Shown here piece after piece: positions 45,801 through 58,905 of a stretch of DNA of 64,000 nucleotides. Under the pieces are notes generated by a model. That model was not told where the DNA came from and searched no databases. It saw nothing but the letters and a program-made list of their open reading frames with translations. The stretch is from NCBI GenBank assembly GCA_947095535.1, contig OX352774.1, forward strand, positions 115,199,996-115,263,995, in the 5' to 3' direction. Position 1 is the stretch's first letter. Each line of letters starts with the position of its first letter. Position numbers and translations under genes: made by a program. The stretch is from Poecilobothrus nobilitatus. Taxonomy: Eukaryota; Arthropoda; Insecta; Diptera; Dolichopodidae.

Positions 45801-47232
45801 CAAATCAAATCTTTAGTAGCAAGAGTTACCAAATCTAATATCCTTAGATCAATAAAAAAAATATAAAAATAATTTAACGTCCCACTTTTAAGGATCTTAT
45901 TTAAAAAGCAATGAGAAACTATTAATTAATTTCAATTTGATTTGACTCAATAAAACTTAATACTATGAAAATCTTAAATGGAAATTTCTTCTTAAAATAG
46001 AATTTTGTTGTATATACACAATTTTATCACATTTAAAGTCCTTTAATTTGAGGTTCCTCAATTTTACGTCCTTCTAATGTACAATCTTCTGTAATTATTT
46101 CAAGAAAAGTAAAAATTAAATACAATATTAGAAGAAAAAATATATAACTTAAAAAATAAAATTTCTATGCCTTTTTTATAATATTATGTGAAAATACTCT
46201 ATGTCAGTTGCTAGCATATACTAGGAAGATAGGAAAATTATTATAATAAATTACAACATATTTCCCAAGAAACCGATTATCTATCTCCAATTACAGTCAC
46301 TTGTTTATTGTTGTTATTGCATTTCTTTATTCTATTTTATACCAACAATTAAACGCTGGACTTAACTTCGTTTTTGTTTTTGCTTTAGTGTTTTCTTCAG
46401 TTCTGCGGTGGATTGTTTTCAAATACTTGATTGGTAGGTTTGTTGGTTCTGTTGGTATATTCTATAAAAGGAATCTTTTTTTCTTTCTATAATTCTATCT
46501 CTTTTTTACTAGTTATGCATTTATAAAGTGGCTTTAAAGAATTAATTCGCAATTAATTCACTTGAAATATTAAAAAAACAATAATAATAAATAATAGTAG
46601 AAAAAAAAAATTAACCTTTTTTGTTGAATTTATAGAGAAAATAAGACAAGGAGATGAAAAATTCTAAAAAAAAAATTATTAGATTATATTTTAATTTTAA
46701 AAGTTTTTTTAGTTCATATTTTGTTTTGGTTTTTGGTATAGGGTCCAGTAAAACAAATATTCAAATGATGGGGCGAAACATAGACGAGTTTCAATTATTA
46801 ATCTACATAGTTAATAAAACATTAAAAAAGAAGTAAAAGGACTTTGGTAGCCCTCAAAATTAAACAATTGATTCAAAAGTTCTATACCAAGCTGGTCGGC
46901 TTTGTATTGAATAGAACGTCTTAGGGACATACCACAACCTAATATATTCTATTAGTTATAATGAATCTCAAAATTGTTCATAATACCGTAATAATATATT
47001 CCAACACGACTTGAATCAATTTAGTTCGTGGTACATTCAAAAATTACAATCTAAAATTAATTATTAACAAAGTGCTCAACTATAAACTTTACAAGCTTAC
47101 AAACTAATTCAATCATCAGATATGACTATAACAAGCCATTACAAAGGTTAACATGAATTGCGCTACTATATTGAGTTTCAATTTGTACATCAAGTATACC
47201 TCCAAAAGTACTTAACTATAATTGTATTAATT
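45801..47232. other. AT-rich stretch, nothing recognised
   Basis: Frames at 46301-46492 and 46654-46836 are low-complexity. No repeat partner seen. Confidence 0.5.
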
Positions 47233-47508
47233 ATATTATTATAGTTAGAAAACATAAATATACCTTAGACTTCATTAAGCGTTGAATAAAAGATTTTTGG
47301 GGTGCCTATATATCACGAAACATATTTTCATTATCGGAATATGCAAGTGAGATTTCTCTTCGCTCAAAATATATTATTATAGTTAGCAAACATAAATATA
47401 CCTTAGACTTCATTAAGCGTTGAATAAAAGATTTTTGGGGTGCCTATATATCACGAAACATATTTTCATTATTGGAACATGCAAGTGAGATTTCTCTTCG
47501 CTCAAAAT
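47233..47508 (+). repeat. Near-identical 138-bp tandem duplication
   Basis: Unit 1 is 47233-47370 and unit 2 is 47371-47508, abutting without a spacer. I count three differences: GTTAGAAAAC/GTTAGCAAAC, ATTATCGG/ATTATTGG and GGAATATGC/GGAACATGC. Such high identity in otherwise decayed DNA marks a recent duplication, or a constrained or collapsed array. The unit has no coding frame and no match elsewhere in the window. Confidence 0.97.
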
Positions 47509-49569
47509 AAAATTTTGTAATGTTGGCTGTGGATGATTTCAAGTTGTCCTCCGTCGTTTTGAAGGTAGACTATCTCTAATTATTCTAAACTTATCAAGTA
47601 GATTAGCGGCCAATTTAAGATCCGTTGCGTTTTTTAATACTTTCTTGTGAGAGCATATACTTGTAAAGTCAAAAAAGTGTATTTAAAACTTAAATTTTGG
47701 TTCTATATAATATATTATAGCATTACCTATAAATGACTCAATAATTTGGTGATGGCTCAATAAATTGGTGATAGTTCTCGTACATTTAACAAATATATGC
47801 AAAGTAAGTATATCTGATTAACTGATACAAAAAAACTTTTCTGAACACTAATTAATTTTTTTTTAAAGAAAGGAAATTTTGATTTAAGATGTTGTGAAAC
47901 TTAAATAATTAGTTCCATTACGATTCAATATTGACTCTGATATTATGATCAGCTATTAATTTTGGCAAAGAAATTGTTTCATCATGAATGAGGTTAGACA
48001 ACCATTAAATAATAACATTGCAATATAAAAGTGGGTTAATATATTTTAAATTTAAAGGGTTATTTGACATTTCAATATTAAGAAAATAATTAAATAAATA
48101 TTTAATTTTTGCAAAAGGCACAAACATTTTATTATATCCCGAGCTGGAATTTCTTCAACATGTATGCGTATGAGCATTTTTGTAAGATTGTAAAATGATT
48201 TATCAAAATTGCATACGCACATAATTTATGTACTTAATATGTAAAATGAATTGTCAATTTTGTTTTACAGTTATATGATTAACTGTTAATATTTATTAAC
48301 TATAAAAAAAAATCAGTTATTACCATTACGTATATAAATGTTTGTTTTAAAAATGTTTTTTTTTTTTTTTTATAGAATTTATTGCCGCCACACTTTTAAA
48401 CTATTTGAATTATCGGAGAGGTCTATACAAAAAATCTTAAGATTATGATTTTAAAAAAAACAAATTTTTTTTTTTGACCTGTAAACTAAAGGCAAATAAT
48501 AATATTAATAATAATGAAAAATAACAGCAAAAAATTATATAGAATTAAAAATAAGTACCTGTACAGAAAATATTTTTGTTATGAACCACATAATGACCAT
48601 AAACTAACAATCAACGTATAATTTTTTTTTTTTGTTTTGTTTTTTAATTTTTCGCGGATCAGAACGCAATACTAAATTATTTCGTGGTTTTTTAGTCTTT
48701 ATTTTTTAGAGCAGTTTTTTTCTTTTTTTTTTTTTGCTTTTGTGTTATGTTGTTCTGGTTGTTGGAACTGTGTATGTTACATCAATATGGGTGGCATTTT
48801 CTCACTTGACCAAGTTTTCTTTTTACACCACGTTCTTTAAAAAATATTATGTACAATGATGTTTTTTTTTTCCCAATGATTTCATACATTACATGTTATG
48901 TTCACATTAATCTATAAAATAATAAGTAATACAGTGACTAACAATGTTAACATTTTTGTATACGGAAGTTTGGTTTAAAGTCAGGACTGTATTGAGTTTC
49001 GTTAAGTGACTTAGAATAACATATTACACATGCCGTTAATTGCTTAGAACTACGAGTATATGAAAACATTTTACTGCAATCCCAAAAAATAATTTTAGAC
49101 CTTAATTTTCACTTTGAGTTACTGTACATTTTACATGTAGTTTAGAATAAACTATAAAATTGTATTTTATATTAATTTTTCAGGAGAATTTTGAAGTATT
49201 TCCATCATACCGGCTTTTTTTTTTTTTTTGTTTTTTTTTTTAACATTTTTGCTGTACCGGCCAAAGCAATACATTTTGTCTTGCATGTTGTTTTTGTTTT
49301 TCTACAAGACAAAAAATTGTTTAAATATTTTTTCCCATCTTATATTTTATTTTTTTTTTCAGAAAGAATTTCCCTGAGGGAAATTAAAAATCAAAAAAAT
49401 GAAAAAATAAAAATAAGCAAATAAATTTACACAACATTTTCAACAATATCCTATAGTAATATTTGGATTGTAATGTATATTAAATGTTTAATATGTAACA
49501 TAAGTTTTTTCAATAATATATGAAACATAAAAAGGTAGTACATAGTTGTTTGTTTTTAGAATATAGTGA
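47509..49569. other. AT-rich stretch, nothing recognised
   Basis: T-rich frames such as 49191-49424 are incidental. No RNA gene or shared repeat seen. Confidence 0.5.
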
Positions 49570-50905
49570 CGATTTTTAGCACATTTCCAAAAAAATTTTG
49601 AAAAAATGTGCTTATTAGTTTCACTCTGTCCGTCCGTTCGTCCGTCCGTCCGTCCGTCCGTCCGTCCGTCCGTCCGTCTGTTTACAAAACTTCTACACCG
49701 TTAAAGATAGAGAAAAAAAATTTTAACCATAGGTAGGTCTCATAAAAAAAATAATTTTGTGGAACAACTTTTTCATGTAGCCCCCCCCATTACGGAGCTA
49801 CAGCCCCTCAAACTTTGAAAAAGCCTTATTTTTAAATGCATATATCTTATGTTCTACTTAAGATTTTTTCAATCTGAAAACGTCATTCGACAGGTATTTC
49901 TTTTATCTTTGTAAATTAATATCAAAATTATACAATTTTTTTAAATTTAGTATTTAAATTTACCGTTATGTGAAAACCAAATTTTGCATGATTTTTCTAC
50001 TTTCATAACTCCGGCACGCTTCTAGATAGAAGCTTGAAATTTTGAGGCAAGAAAGAACTTTTAGAATTAGTATAAGTTTGCTCAGAAAATTTTTTCGGAC
50101 CACCCCCTGTTATTAGGGCTTAAAAATTGAAAATTTGCTATTTTTAAACACCTGTAACTTAGGAACCTGTATACATTTTACTTCTGCAAGATATAAAAAT
50201 TAAAGCTACAATAATATATTTTTACGTGTGTTAAAGGTTTATTTTAATTGTAAAGGGTTCCAAAGTTGCCGCTCTTCAAAATTGCGAAAAAGCCCCATTT
50301 TCAGATGTATATATCTCGGGCTCTGCGTAATAATTTTGCAATCTAAAACCGCCAGAAGATCGGAAATTTTATTATCTATATAAAACAATATCAAAATTAT
50401 GTGATATTTTGTAATTTACTATTTAAATTTACCGTTATGTGAAAACCACATTTTGCATGAAATTTCTTTTTTCATAACTCCGGCACCCCTTTAGATAGGA
50501 ACCTGAAATTTTGAGACAAGAAAGAACTTTTAGAATTAGTATAAGTTTCCTCAGAAAATTTTTTGGTAACATCCCCTCTTTTAGAGTTATTACGCCTCAA
50601 AAATTGAAAATTTCATATTTTTAGACACCTGTAACTTAGGCACCTGTACAAATTTTTCTTCGGCAAGACATAAAAATTAAAGCTTCAATAATATATTTTT
50701 ACGTGTGTTAACGGCTTTTCTTAGTTATATAGGATTCCGGACTTATAGCCCCTCAAAATTTCAAAAATGTCCTATTTTCACATTTTTTCTTATTAAATGA
50801 AATTTTCAAATTTTTGTGTAAGTCACACTTCTAAACAGTTTGTATTGAGTTTTGGAAATGTGCGCTTTTAAAAGCCGTTGGTTTACATTCTACCTTGTTT
50901 ATATA
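49570..50905 (+). mobile_element. Family A (DINE/HINE-like) element, longest copy, two modules
   Basis: The 5' terminus TTTTTAGCACATTTCCAAAA is matched at the 3' end by TTTTGGAAATGTGCGCTTTT, giving subterminal inverted repeats. A (CCGT)n tract at 49627-49680 follows the 5' block. Then come modules with a period near 470 bp: CATAACTCCGGCAC at 50004 and 50473, ACCGTTATGTGAAAACCA near 49963 and 50432, and the CCCTCAAA-type start at 49804, 50272 and 50749 (the third unit is only a stub). The unique 3' part has GTGTAAGTCACACTTCTAAA. No protein is encoded. The structure (short inverted termini, tetranucleotide tract, internal tandem modules) resembles DINE-1/HINE elements. Confidence 0.9.
49627..49680 (+). 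repeat. (CCGT)n microsatellite inside family A
   Basis: About thirteen tetranucleotide units, one interrupted (GTTCG). The other complete copies have only remnants here (GGTCCGTCTG at 23515; GACGAACAG on the plus strand at 15947), so the tract has expanded or decayed copy by copy. Confidence 0.95.
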
Positions 50906-52007
50906 TATGTACATACATAGTGACAAAAAAAAAAACAAAAACTTTGAAAATCAGAATATTTTAAAGATTCCAATTGGATTAAAGAATATTTAAAAGATTC
51001 TAATATTGTATATAAAAATAATTAGGTATTAAAAGATTCTCTAAAGTATCTAACATTACAATTTGTATATAAAAGGAGCGAAATAGAAAATAGAATGGAA
51101 TCGAAATAAAATTCTAAAAAATTAAAAATTTAACTATGATGGTGGTGATTAACAAGTTACTTGAGGCCGATAATATTCCGTGGATATTTAAATATTCAAA
51201 AATTTTTTTAATGGCAGGATTTTTTTGTAATAACATTTTTAAATTTACAAAAGAAAAATTACTTTATATATTTTCATAAATATCTTATTGAGTTGAGTTC
51301 ATTTACAATTTCAAAATAACTGAACACTTCATGATTTAATTATAAGTCTCGGCTCGATAATTAAAAGTAACGGTAGACATGTTATTATTTCTTCTCTCGT
51401 AAAATGGTTTTGTTAAATTTTGACAGGTCGCATTTATACAAAATTTTCTAACTAATAAAGAAACTTTATAAATATAGTTATTGATTAATTTTGCAGTTTT
51501 GGATAAAAATAAAATTTTTTGAGTAAATATAAACAAATAAGAAAAATATTATTGGAAAAGTAAATTTAATCGATTAGAAGTATATTTTATTTTTCATTCT
51601 TTTCTATATAGGCATTCTAAAGTGTTAATTTCAAGTTATTTTCAAATTATAGGTAAATGTTTGTTATTTTTATGTTGTTGTTTCTTATTGTAAATATTTA
51701 CAAAAATTTAATATTATCCTGTATATATATATAATATTTGTACTTGCTTTTAACGATGAAAAGTACGACTTCCTGTTTTTTTTTTTTTTGTTTAAAATTA
51801 AAAAAAAAAAATTAAAATAAACTTTGTGGGGTGATAGGTATATATTTCGTTTGGGTATGGATCAAAAGGTTATTTATCGAAACTTTTTATTTTTAAAATT
51901 CTAACAAAGTGAAAAATTATTCAAATAACTAGCTTTGCTCACAATTTTGCTCTAGACCCCTTAATCCCGGATTAAGGATTAACTATATGATTTTGACGAC
52001 TTGAGGA
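50906..52007. other. AT-rich stretch, nothing recognised
   Basis: No gene or shared repeat seen; frames are short and domain-free. Confidence 0.5.
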
Positions 52008-52044
52008 CTTTCACTGACAGATTAAAACTTAATGTTAGTGAAAG
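52008..52044. repeat. Imperfect hairpin
   Basis: CTTTCACTGACAGATTAA pairs with TTAATGTTAGTGAAAG. Similar TTCACTGAC/TTCATTGACCGATTAAGA phrases recur to 52110, so the hairpin sits in a small cluster of related direct and inverted repeats. Confidence 0.7.
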
Positions 52045-52145
52045 CCTTAATATAAGTCTTTCATTGACCGATTAAGACAGATTCTCAGTGAAAATTCTCA
52101 CTAACAGCTCTACAGCACAACTTTTAGTTAAGATGGTTTTCAATT

Positions 52146-52200
52146 CTAGATAATGAAACTAGATCTGGACTTCCTAGATAATGAAACTAGATCTGGACAT
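52146..52200 (+). repeat. 28-bp perfect tandem duplication
   Basis: CTAGATAATGAAACTAGATC and the following TGGAC occur at 52146 and again at 52174, period 28 bp, two copies. Confidence 0.9.
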
Positions 52201-52201
52201 C

Positions 52202-53984
52202 GTGCAGTAGTTGATAAAATATTCAACTAAAGCCAAATGGATGGTAAGCAAAGGTAAATAAATTTTAAACTCTACGGTAAATATTAATTTTTATATATTT
52301 TTATTTTTGCTTGATAAATGTAAATTTTTGATTTAATAATTTAATTATAATATGTTCTTTTAATTTTTTAAGGAGTTGACATTTCATATTTCACATTGAC
52401 ATTTTAAGTCAAATATAAAATAAGTAAAGAAAAAAAACATTTTTTATACAAATATACTTGTTTGTCTGTAAATTCTAGTCAATTTTATTTTAAATCTAAG
52501 GTTTATACAACAAGAAAGAAAATCGAAACATACCAGTTATTTTACTCCTGTCTTTTCAAAAATAAAATGGTAATAATAACTATTTATAATTTTTATTTTT
52601 TTTTCTTAGGTCTGATAATTAATTATTATATCTATATTACTTTTTATAATATGAACCAGTCGCAAATTTTGATGTTTAATTCAAAATTAGTGCACAACTT
52701 TCAAACCTATTCATATGAATGTTGTTTTTTTTTTTTGTATCTTAAAGAGCAAAACATCACATTACTTAAAGTTTTTAATTTTTTTTTTCTTTTTTTTTTT
52801 TGACAAAAATAAAAATAACATTTAGAAAAACCGAAAGGTAATAATAAAAAATATAAATTTATTGTGCAATTTACCTTTCACCATGAATATTTACACAATA
52901 ACAAAAAAAAAAAAAAAAAAAAAAAACTGTAAATAACTCATTATTTTAGTGAATGTAAGTATGGATAAGTATGTACATATATGTATGTATATATAGGTAG
53001 TAATATTTGAAAAGTGTGTATAATTTTATGTTTTTATCGCGTTCGCACTCACCTATAATGTTGTTTGACGCGAACGCTATATTAAACACTCTTTCATTTT
53101 ATTTTTCTAATTTTTTATATATTATTTTTGAAAGTTTTTTGTTGATTTTCATCGAATGTACAATGTACATAGTTTATATATTAATGTTTATATTTTGTTT
53201 TGTTTTTCTTTTTTAGTTCTTTTTGTTTTATTCATCAGAGTTAATACATTTTTGTTTACTGTAATTGTTAAATTGCAGTTTGAGTAGTTAGCAGTCTGTA
53301 TAGGTTTTAGCTTCTTGTTTAAAAAAAAAGATAATTTCTAAAATTAAAAGAAAGCAAATAAATATATGTAATTATAAAGATAGAATAATAAAAAAGTGTT
53401 ATATCGATAGACGCATTGGAATTTAGTTGTAAAAAAGATTGCCAGTTTTACCATAAATAACATACATATTCTTAAGAACTTTTAGCAAAATAATTTTTCA
53501 TTTATAGCATTTAAGTATTTCAAACTTTTTCATACTAGATCAGAAATAGGAAGAGCATTTTAGAGTATAATAAAGCGAAAATATAAAAATAGTTTTTAAA
53601 TTTTTTGACAAATTTGGCAATCATTTTGTGACAAACTTCACAATAATTTTGACATAAATTTGACAATAATTTTGAGACAAACTTAACTTGTATAAAGTTA
53701 AAAAACAATTAGTGTAGTAATTTTTAAAATCTAGTAAGAATTTCGTTAAAAAAATATATAAAAGTTTAATAATTTAAAAAAGGGTTAACTCAGCGTTATA
53801 TAAATATATATATATATTTTTTTTAATTTTTATTGATGACTAAGCTAACGGGTTAATAATCACTAGACTTCAGATTCTTAGTACACCTTCAAAACACTAA
53901 TTAGACCAGAATTGGTGTAAAGTTTTCCTAAGTGATACGTCACGATGATACTACTCTAACAGAAGAAACTTTGAAAGCTTCTCA
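52202..53984. other. Low-complexity AT-rich stretch
   Basis: Includes a 24-base A run (52903-52926) and TATG/TACA tracts near 52972. The 113-codon frame at 52462-52803 is phenylalanine/tyrosine/asparagine-rich translation of AT-rich DNA with no domain. A weak (TTTGACAATAA)-like repetition lies near 53606-53690. Confidence 0.5.
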
Positions 53985-54215
53985 GATCCATGTCAGAGAG
54001 TTGACATAAATCTTAAAAAACTAACGAATATTTCCGGCTTTTTCATGAGAGATTGGGACACGTGCACAGAAAATGCTCAACGCTCTCTATAGCATTAATT
54101 TTTCCGCAAAATAAACATTTTAGATCTAAATCTTCCTAATCTTCCAGCATACCTACTGATAAGATAATATGGTCCGTAAATACACCAGCTAATTTTCTTA
54201 TTTCAGGTCTAGAGA
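53985..54215 (-). pseudogene. LINE ORF2 C-terminal fragment with Cys/His motif
   Basis: The minus-strand reading gives SRPEIRKLAGVFTDH, then KCLFCGKINAIESVEHFLCT and CPNLS, a complete C-x2-C-x11-H-x4-C pattern typical of the C-terminal region of I/R1/Jockey-type LINE proteins. A TAG interrupts between the two blocks, a TGA follows CPNLS, and a degraded MDLRSF-type tail comes next, so it is a pseudogene. The layout parallels 8773-9042, but identity is low and this copy is older or from another family. Confidence 0.82.
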
Positions 54216-57200
54216 ACAAAGTATATATAAACATATTTGGATTCTTTTAAACTGAAATCCGGCTACACAGCTCTGATTATACTGCAAATATATAAATATA
54301 TAAAAAAAAGAAATATATATATATATAAATCAATAATATTATTCAGAAAATGAGACAAACGAAATAACAATTCTAAAACTTTATTAATTTTTAATAACAA
54401 TCAATGCGTTAGAAAAAAATGTGTTTCAAACTAATTCTAATATCTTTTGTATTGCTGAGTTGACAACCCTGATTAACACTTAAAAATACCTTAAAACTAA
54501 AAGTAATAAAAAAAAACAAAAACAAAAACAAAATATATAAAATCATAGTAATAACTGTAATAATACTTCAACTTTAAATTTTAATATCCATCTTAGATTT
54601 ACTTTAGATTTTTATTTATTTATGTATTTCAGTTAGCCAATATTTACTGAAAATTTTAAATTTCCTGATTTATTAGCTACCAATATTTTTTGTTTTTATT
54701 TAATATCAAACATGAAAATAGAAAATAATAATGGAAAAGTTTAGTTTTAAAGGAAAATAAACAAAAAATTGCGAATTACTTTAGTGGGACTGTAATCATC
54801 TATTGATGGCGATTGTTATAATTTATTTAGTGCTAATTGTATGACTTTTTAACCAGCTTTCACTTTGAGTTTTCGACATTGTTTAAAAAGAAAAAAAATA
54901 ATAATAAAAACTAATAGTTTATAAAACATTCAATTGTATCAATTATTATCCTTTGATTACTGATGGTTATTTAAAATTCTAAAATATTTTAAACGTTTTA
55001 TTCGCTGCATCAGACAGCATCAGTATGTTAGAATAGGATTTCTAAGTTGTAAATGAAATTGCGGTTTTTAAAGCAAGGATATATTAAAAATTATAAAGAT
55101 CTATATACTATACTATATACCATAAGGATTTCTGAACACTTGTTTTAAGGACTACATAATAACGAAAGTATTGTCAATACCTCCGATATTATTCGTTGCC
55201 GAATTTTTGCTATTCTTTATCGTAATTTTTTATTATAATAACCTATAATCGATAGTTTTAGAATATATAGAGACAAAATGGCTGTCAAATGAGATTTTCG
55301 AAATCAGAGGAAATTGTCCAAACAATAACAGGAAAATTGTTCTGGATTTAAATGCATAATAAAAAGGAATATATTTTAGAAGACTCTACAAACGATAACA
55401 GTTTAACAGAAGATGCAAGTTTATTTTTTTTTTGTTTAAAATGAATGAAAATCCATTTTACACTACACAAAAATACGCAAATTGCAGTTGGTTAGAAGTT
55501 CTCAAAAAAAAAAAAAATTTACAAATTCTGAATTTTCGAAAATGATCTGGTGTTTTTTCGTTTTTTTTGTTTTTATCGACCTTGAACTAAAACATTTTTT
55601 TTTTATGTTCATCTTCTATCTTTTTCTTTTCGTATTTATCATCGCACGTGATTAAGCACCTAGGAAAAATAAAACATATCAAAATCAAGGTGAATTAACG
55701 AAAACGAGCAGCGAAAACAAAAAGCGAAAAATGAAAATTGCTTTTGGCTGGGTCAAGCTGAGTCATTTTTGTTGTGATTCTTCTGATGATTAGCAAATTA
55801 TTATTTATAACTTTTTTTTTTTTTTTTTGAGTACATTATCGCGATTTATTAATTTAATTTTGTTTTGTTTTATTTTGATAGACTTGAACATTTATATGAA
55901 AGTGTAATTGGCATTAATTACGTTTAGAATGGATGGTACGACAATAATTATATTCAGAATCTATGAAAATAATTCAAAAACGCTTCTCATATTAACGTGA
56001 ATTTTTTAATTTTTCTCTAAATTTTTTTTAATAGTGATTTAGAAATCCTTGCTATATTATTATTAAAAAGTGTGTTGCTTGTACTTGAAAAGCTGTCGAA
56101 ATAATCCAACATTTACTTTATTTCAATTACAAGTTTTGCGCTATATATATGTAATTGAATGCTTTTTTTACTCTAAATGATGTGTTTTCAATTATCAATG
56201 TCAATCTTTGCCAATTTAGGTGCAAGCACTTGTCAGATAATGTCAATTTTCATCAAATTTTATAATAACTCAAATATTGATGTCAAATTATTTAGAATAT
56301 AATTGATAACATTTCACTTTAGCATACAGGAGCTTCAAAATCGAAAGTAAAGATGGCCGCCTTGTACCGTTAATAATGGAAAAAAACCAACAAATGAAAA
56401 ATATAGGGTTTAACTTAGCTAAAAAAAGATAAAAAGTTTTTCAATAAATTATTATATATATAATATCCTATAGTTGTTAATTAAGTGATTATCACATTAT
56501 ATATAGGTGGTTTTTTTTTTAATCAACTGTAAGTTTATTACTTGTATAATATATTGTTTTTTTTTGTTGTTGGTGGTCTTGGCTTTGGCGGGATTAAAAC
56601 ACTTGTTTTTGCTTCTGTTCTGAAAAATTATAATGACAAATTAAAAAAAAAAAAATTATTATTATTTATTTGTAGTTGTTTTTTTCGGGATTTCAAATTG
56701 CAATTTTTTTTTTTTAGGAAAACAATCATTTAAACACATCATAAACTGAATAATGACTAGTAACACAAAAATGGTGAAGAAGTTAAAGAACCCACTTGAA
56801 TTAAATAATTAACAATGATAATATTTTTAATTGAATTTTTTGTTTTTTTTATTTTAAAATTTTTTTTTTTTTTTTTTGGTAAACCATGTCATTATCAATT
56901 TTGGTTGAGAAGTTCAACCACATAATAATTAAATAACGATGGCTCGTTGGGTTTTAGTATTTTAAAATATGAAAAATAAAACAGACAAAAAAAAACAAGA
57001 GATAATAAAAAATCATGTAAGTAATATCAGAACATTTTGTCCTTGTAAACGATTTTTTATATACCTTTTTCAAGGTTGCGTATGTATACTTGCTGTCCTG
57101 GAAAAGATAATGTAAAGGATAATGTCAAATGGCACAGTACAAAAGCTTTTAAAATCAAACTTTATTATTGATTTATTATTGACTCATTTAAATTATATAA

Positions 57201-58634
57201 TATCTAATAAAATTAACTATTACAAATAGAAACTAACACAAGTAGCCGGACCTTCGGCTAAAGAAAATCAGATTTTAATGCAATCTATTGACTACTAAGC
57301 CTTAAGGGGATAAAACTTTCAGCTGTATCGAGAAAATATATTTCGGTATATTTGAGAACAATAAAGTTAAAAAGGTTAAAGTTAAGGTTGAAAAGGAACA
57401 TTTTAGGCTAGGAAGGTTAAAAATAAGAAAATGAATTTGAGAAAACTTGAAGGGGTAGTGGCCAAGTAAAGTATAGAATTTATGATCCGTAATTTCCTTT
57501 AGTTTTAACATTTTCAAAGTTGTCCAAGTATACGCATTTCAAGCTACAAAAATAGAAAACGGTTCATTGAAAATATTGTAGATGGTTTACGGTAAAATCT
57601 ATAAAGATGCTAAATAGGAATTAAAATGACAATAAATTCATGACAATAAATTTTGATCCTAAAAGTAAATGTCATGATTATAATAAAATCGAATAAGTTT
57701 TGGCATTTTTAATATTATTTAAAGTTGTATAGCACTGTAAATTCCACTGATATAAAATGAATTTCTAAATGGTAGTCAAAAAAGAAAAAATAAATAAATA
57801 AATAAGTAGAAATTATTTAGGTGGAACGCGAAACATACAATTTTTTTATTATTTTGTTTTTTTTTTATTCATGCATTCTTTAATGATGAATTTCGATAAT
57901 TATTTGCTCAAAACTTTTTTTGTTTTTTCTGTTTGTGCCAAATGTAGTTTTATTTAATTTTTTTATAAAATTTGGTATTGTTGCCAATTTACTACAGTAA
58001 ATAATCCAAAAAAAAAAAAAAAACTAAAAACATAATAAAAGCGTTTTTATCTGAAAAAGGAGTGCATTGTTTTGTGAAAATAAGCAAAAACATTGTCAAA
58101 ATGATGTCAGATTGAATTGTTTCTGTACTTTTTCCATTTATGGATGTACAAACAAACCAATTCTGGTGAATTGAATTAATCAAATTGTATAATTAATTTT
58201 ATTTTTAGTTTTTTTTAGTTTTAAGTATCTAATTATAAGTAATTTTATTTTACACATAGAATCATGTTCATGGTCATTGAAAAACAAAAATGCGAAATTT
58301 AATTAAATTAACGATGGTTCTTAAATTATAAATTTAAATTATCATATACTTAACTATAATCTTTTTTTTCTATACTGGTAGCATTACGACAGATGCCTTA
58401 AATATTAGATCGAGGATTTGTGTTTTGCAATTTATTTTCTTTCTTTCTTTTGATAGCTTTGAAAGTTTAAAATTTTTTATTGAATTCCTATGAACATTTT
58501 CTATAGTGTACTTATAATTTAATAAACTAAAATCTTTTCTTAGAAAGCACTTTCTTTTCCTCAATATTTAACTGTTCCTTTTAGTTTTTAACTCTTAAGT
58601 AAAATTCTTAAAAATTAATTTAAATTTTTTTTGA
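54216..58634. other. Long AT-rich stretch with no gene or shared repeat recognised
   Basis: Dominated by A/T homopolymers and (TA)n. A few more complex patches (for example 55700-55790 and 56210-56300) look less random, but I can assign no function. Frames at 56542-56733, 57302-57517, 57992-58183 and 58370-58564 lack domains. Confidence 0.5.
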
Positions 58635-58905
58635 TCGAATGCATAAAAGTGAGCTGAAACTCAAATCTGAAGTAAAAATAGATTTTTTCTTAAATTTTTC
58701 AAACAAAATTGAAAGCCAATAACGAGCTTTTGCATAAAAAAATGAGTTTTGAGTTTAAGCTCAGTTTTATGCATTCGACTCTTTATCTTTATTAAAGTTT
58801 TAAATTTTTGAGTCGAATGCATAGAACTGAACTTGAACTCAAATCTCACTTTTTCAAACAAAAACTACGCTTGAACTCATAATTTTGTTTGAAAAAGTTA
58901 GATTT
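58635..58905. repeat. Nested multi-arm inverted repeat cluster
   Basis: Arm 1 (58635-58668) starts TCGAATGCATAAAAGTGAGC. Arm 2 (58747-58778) is its reverse complement, with TTTTGAGTTTAAGCTCAGTT and TTATGCATTCGA. Arm 3 (58813-58860) repeats arm 1 directly with TCGAATGCATAGAACTGAAC. The end of arm 3, ATCTCACTTTTTCAAACAAA, is mirrored at 58883-58905 by TTTTGTTTGAAAAAGTTAGA. Four arms alternate in orientation, allowing several foldbacks. It has no coding function; the frames here are by-products. Confidence 0.88.

Noticed and set aside
52462..52803. 113-codon open frame on the plus strand
   Set aside because: Composition is what AT-rich DNA yields (Phe, Tyr, Asn, Lys), with poly-Phe at the end from T runs; no domain and a non-ATG start.
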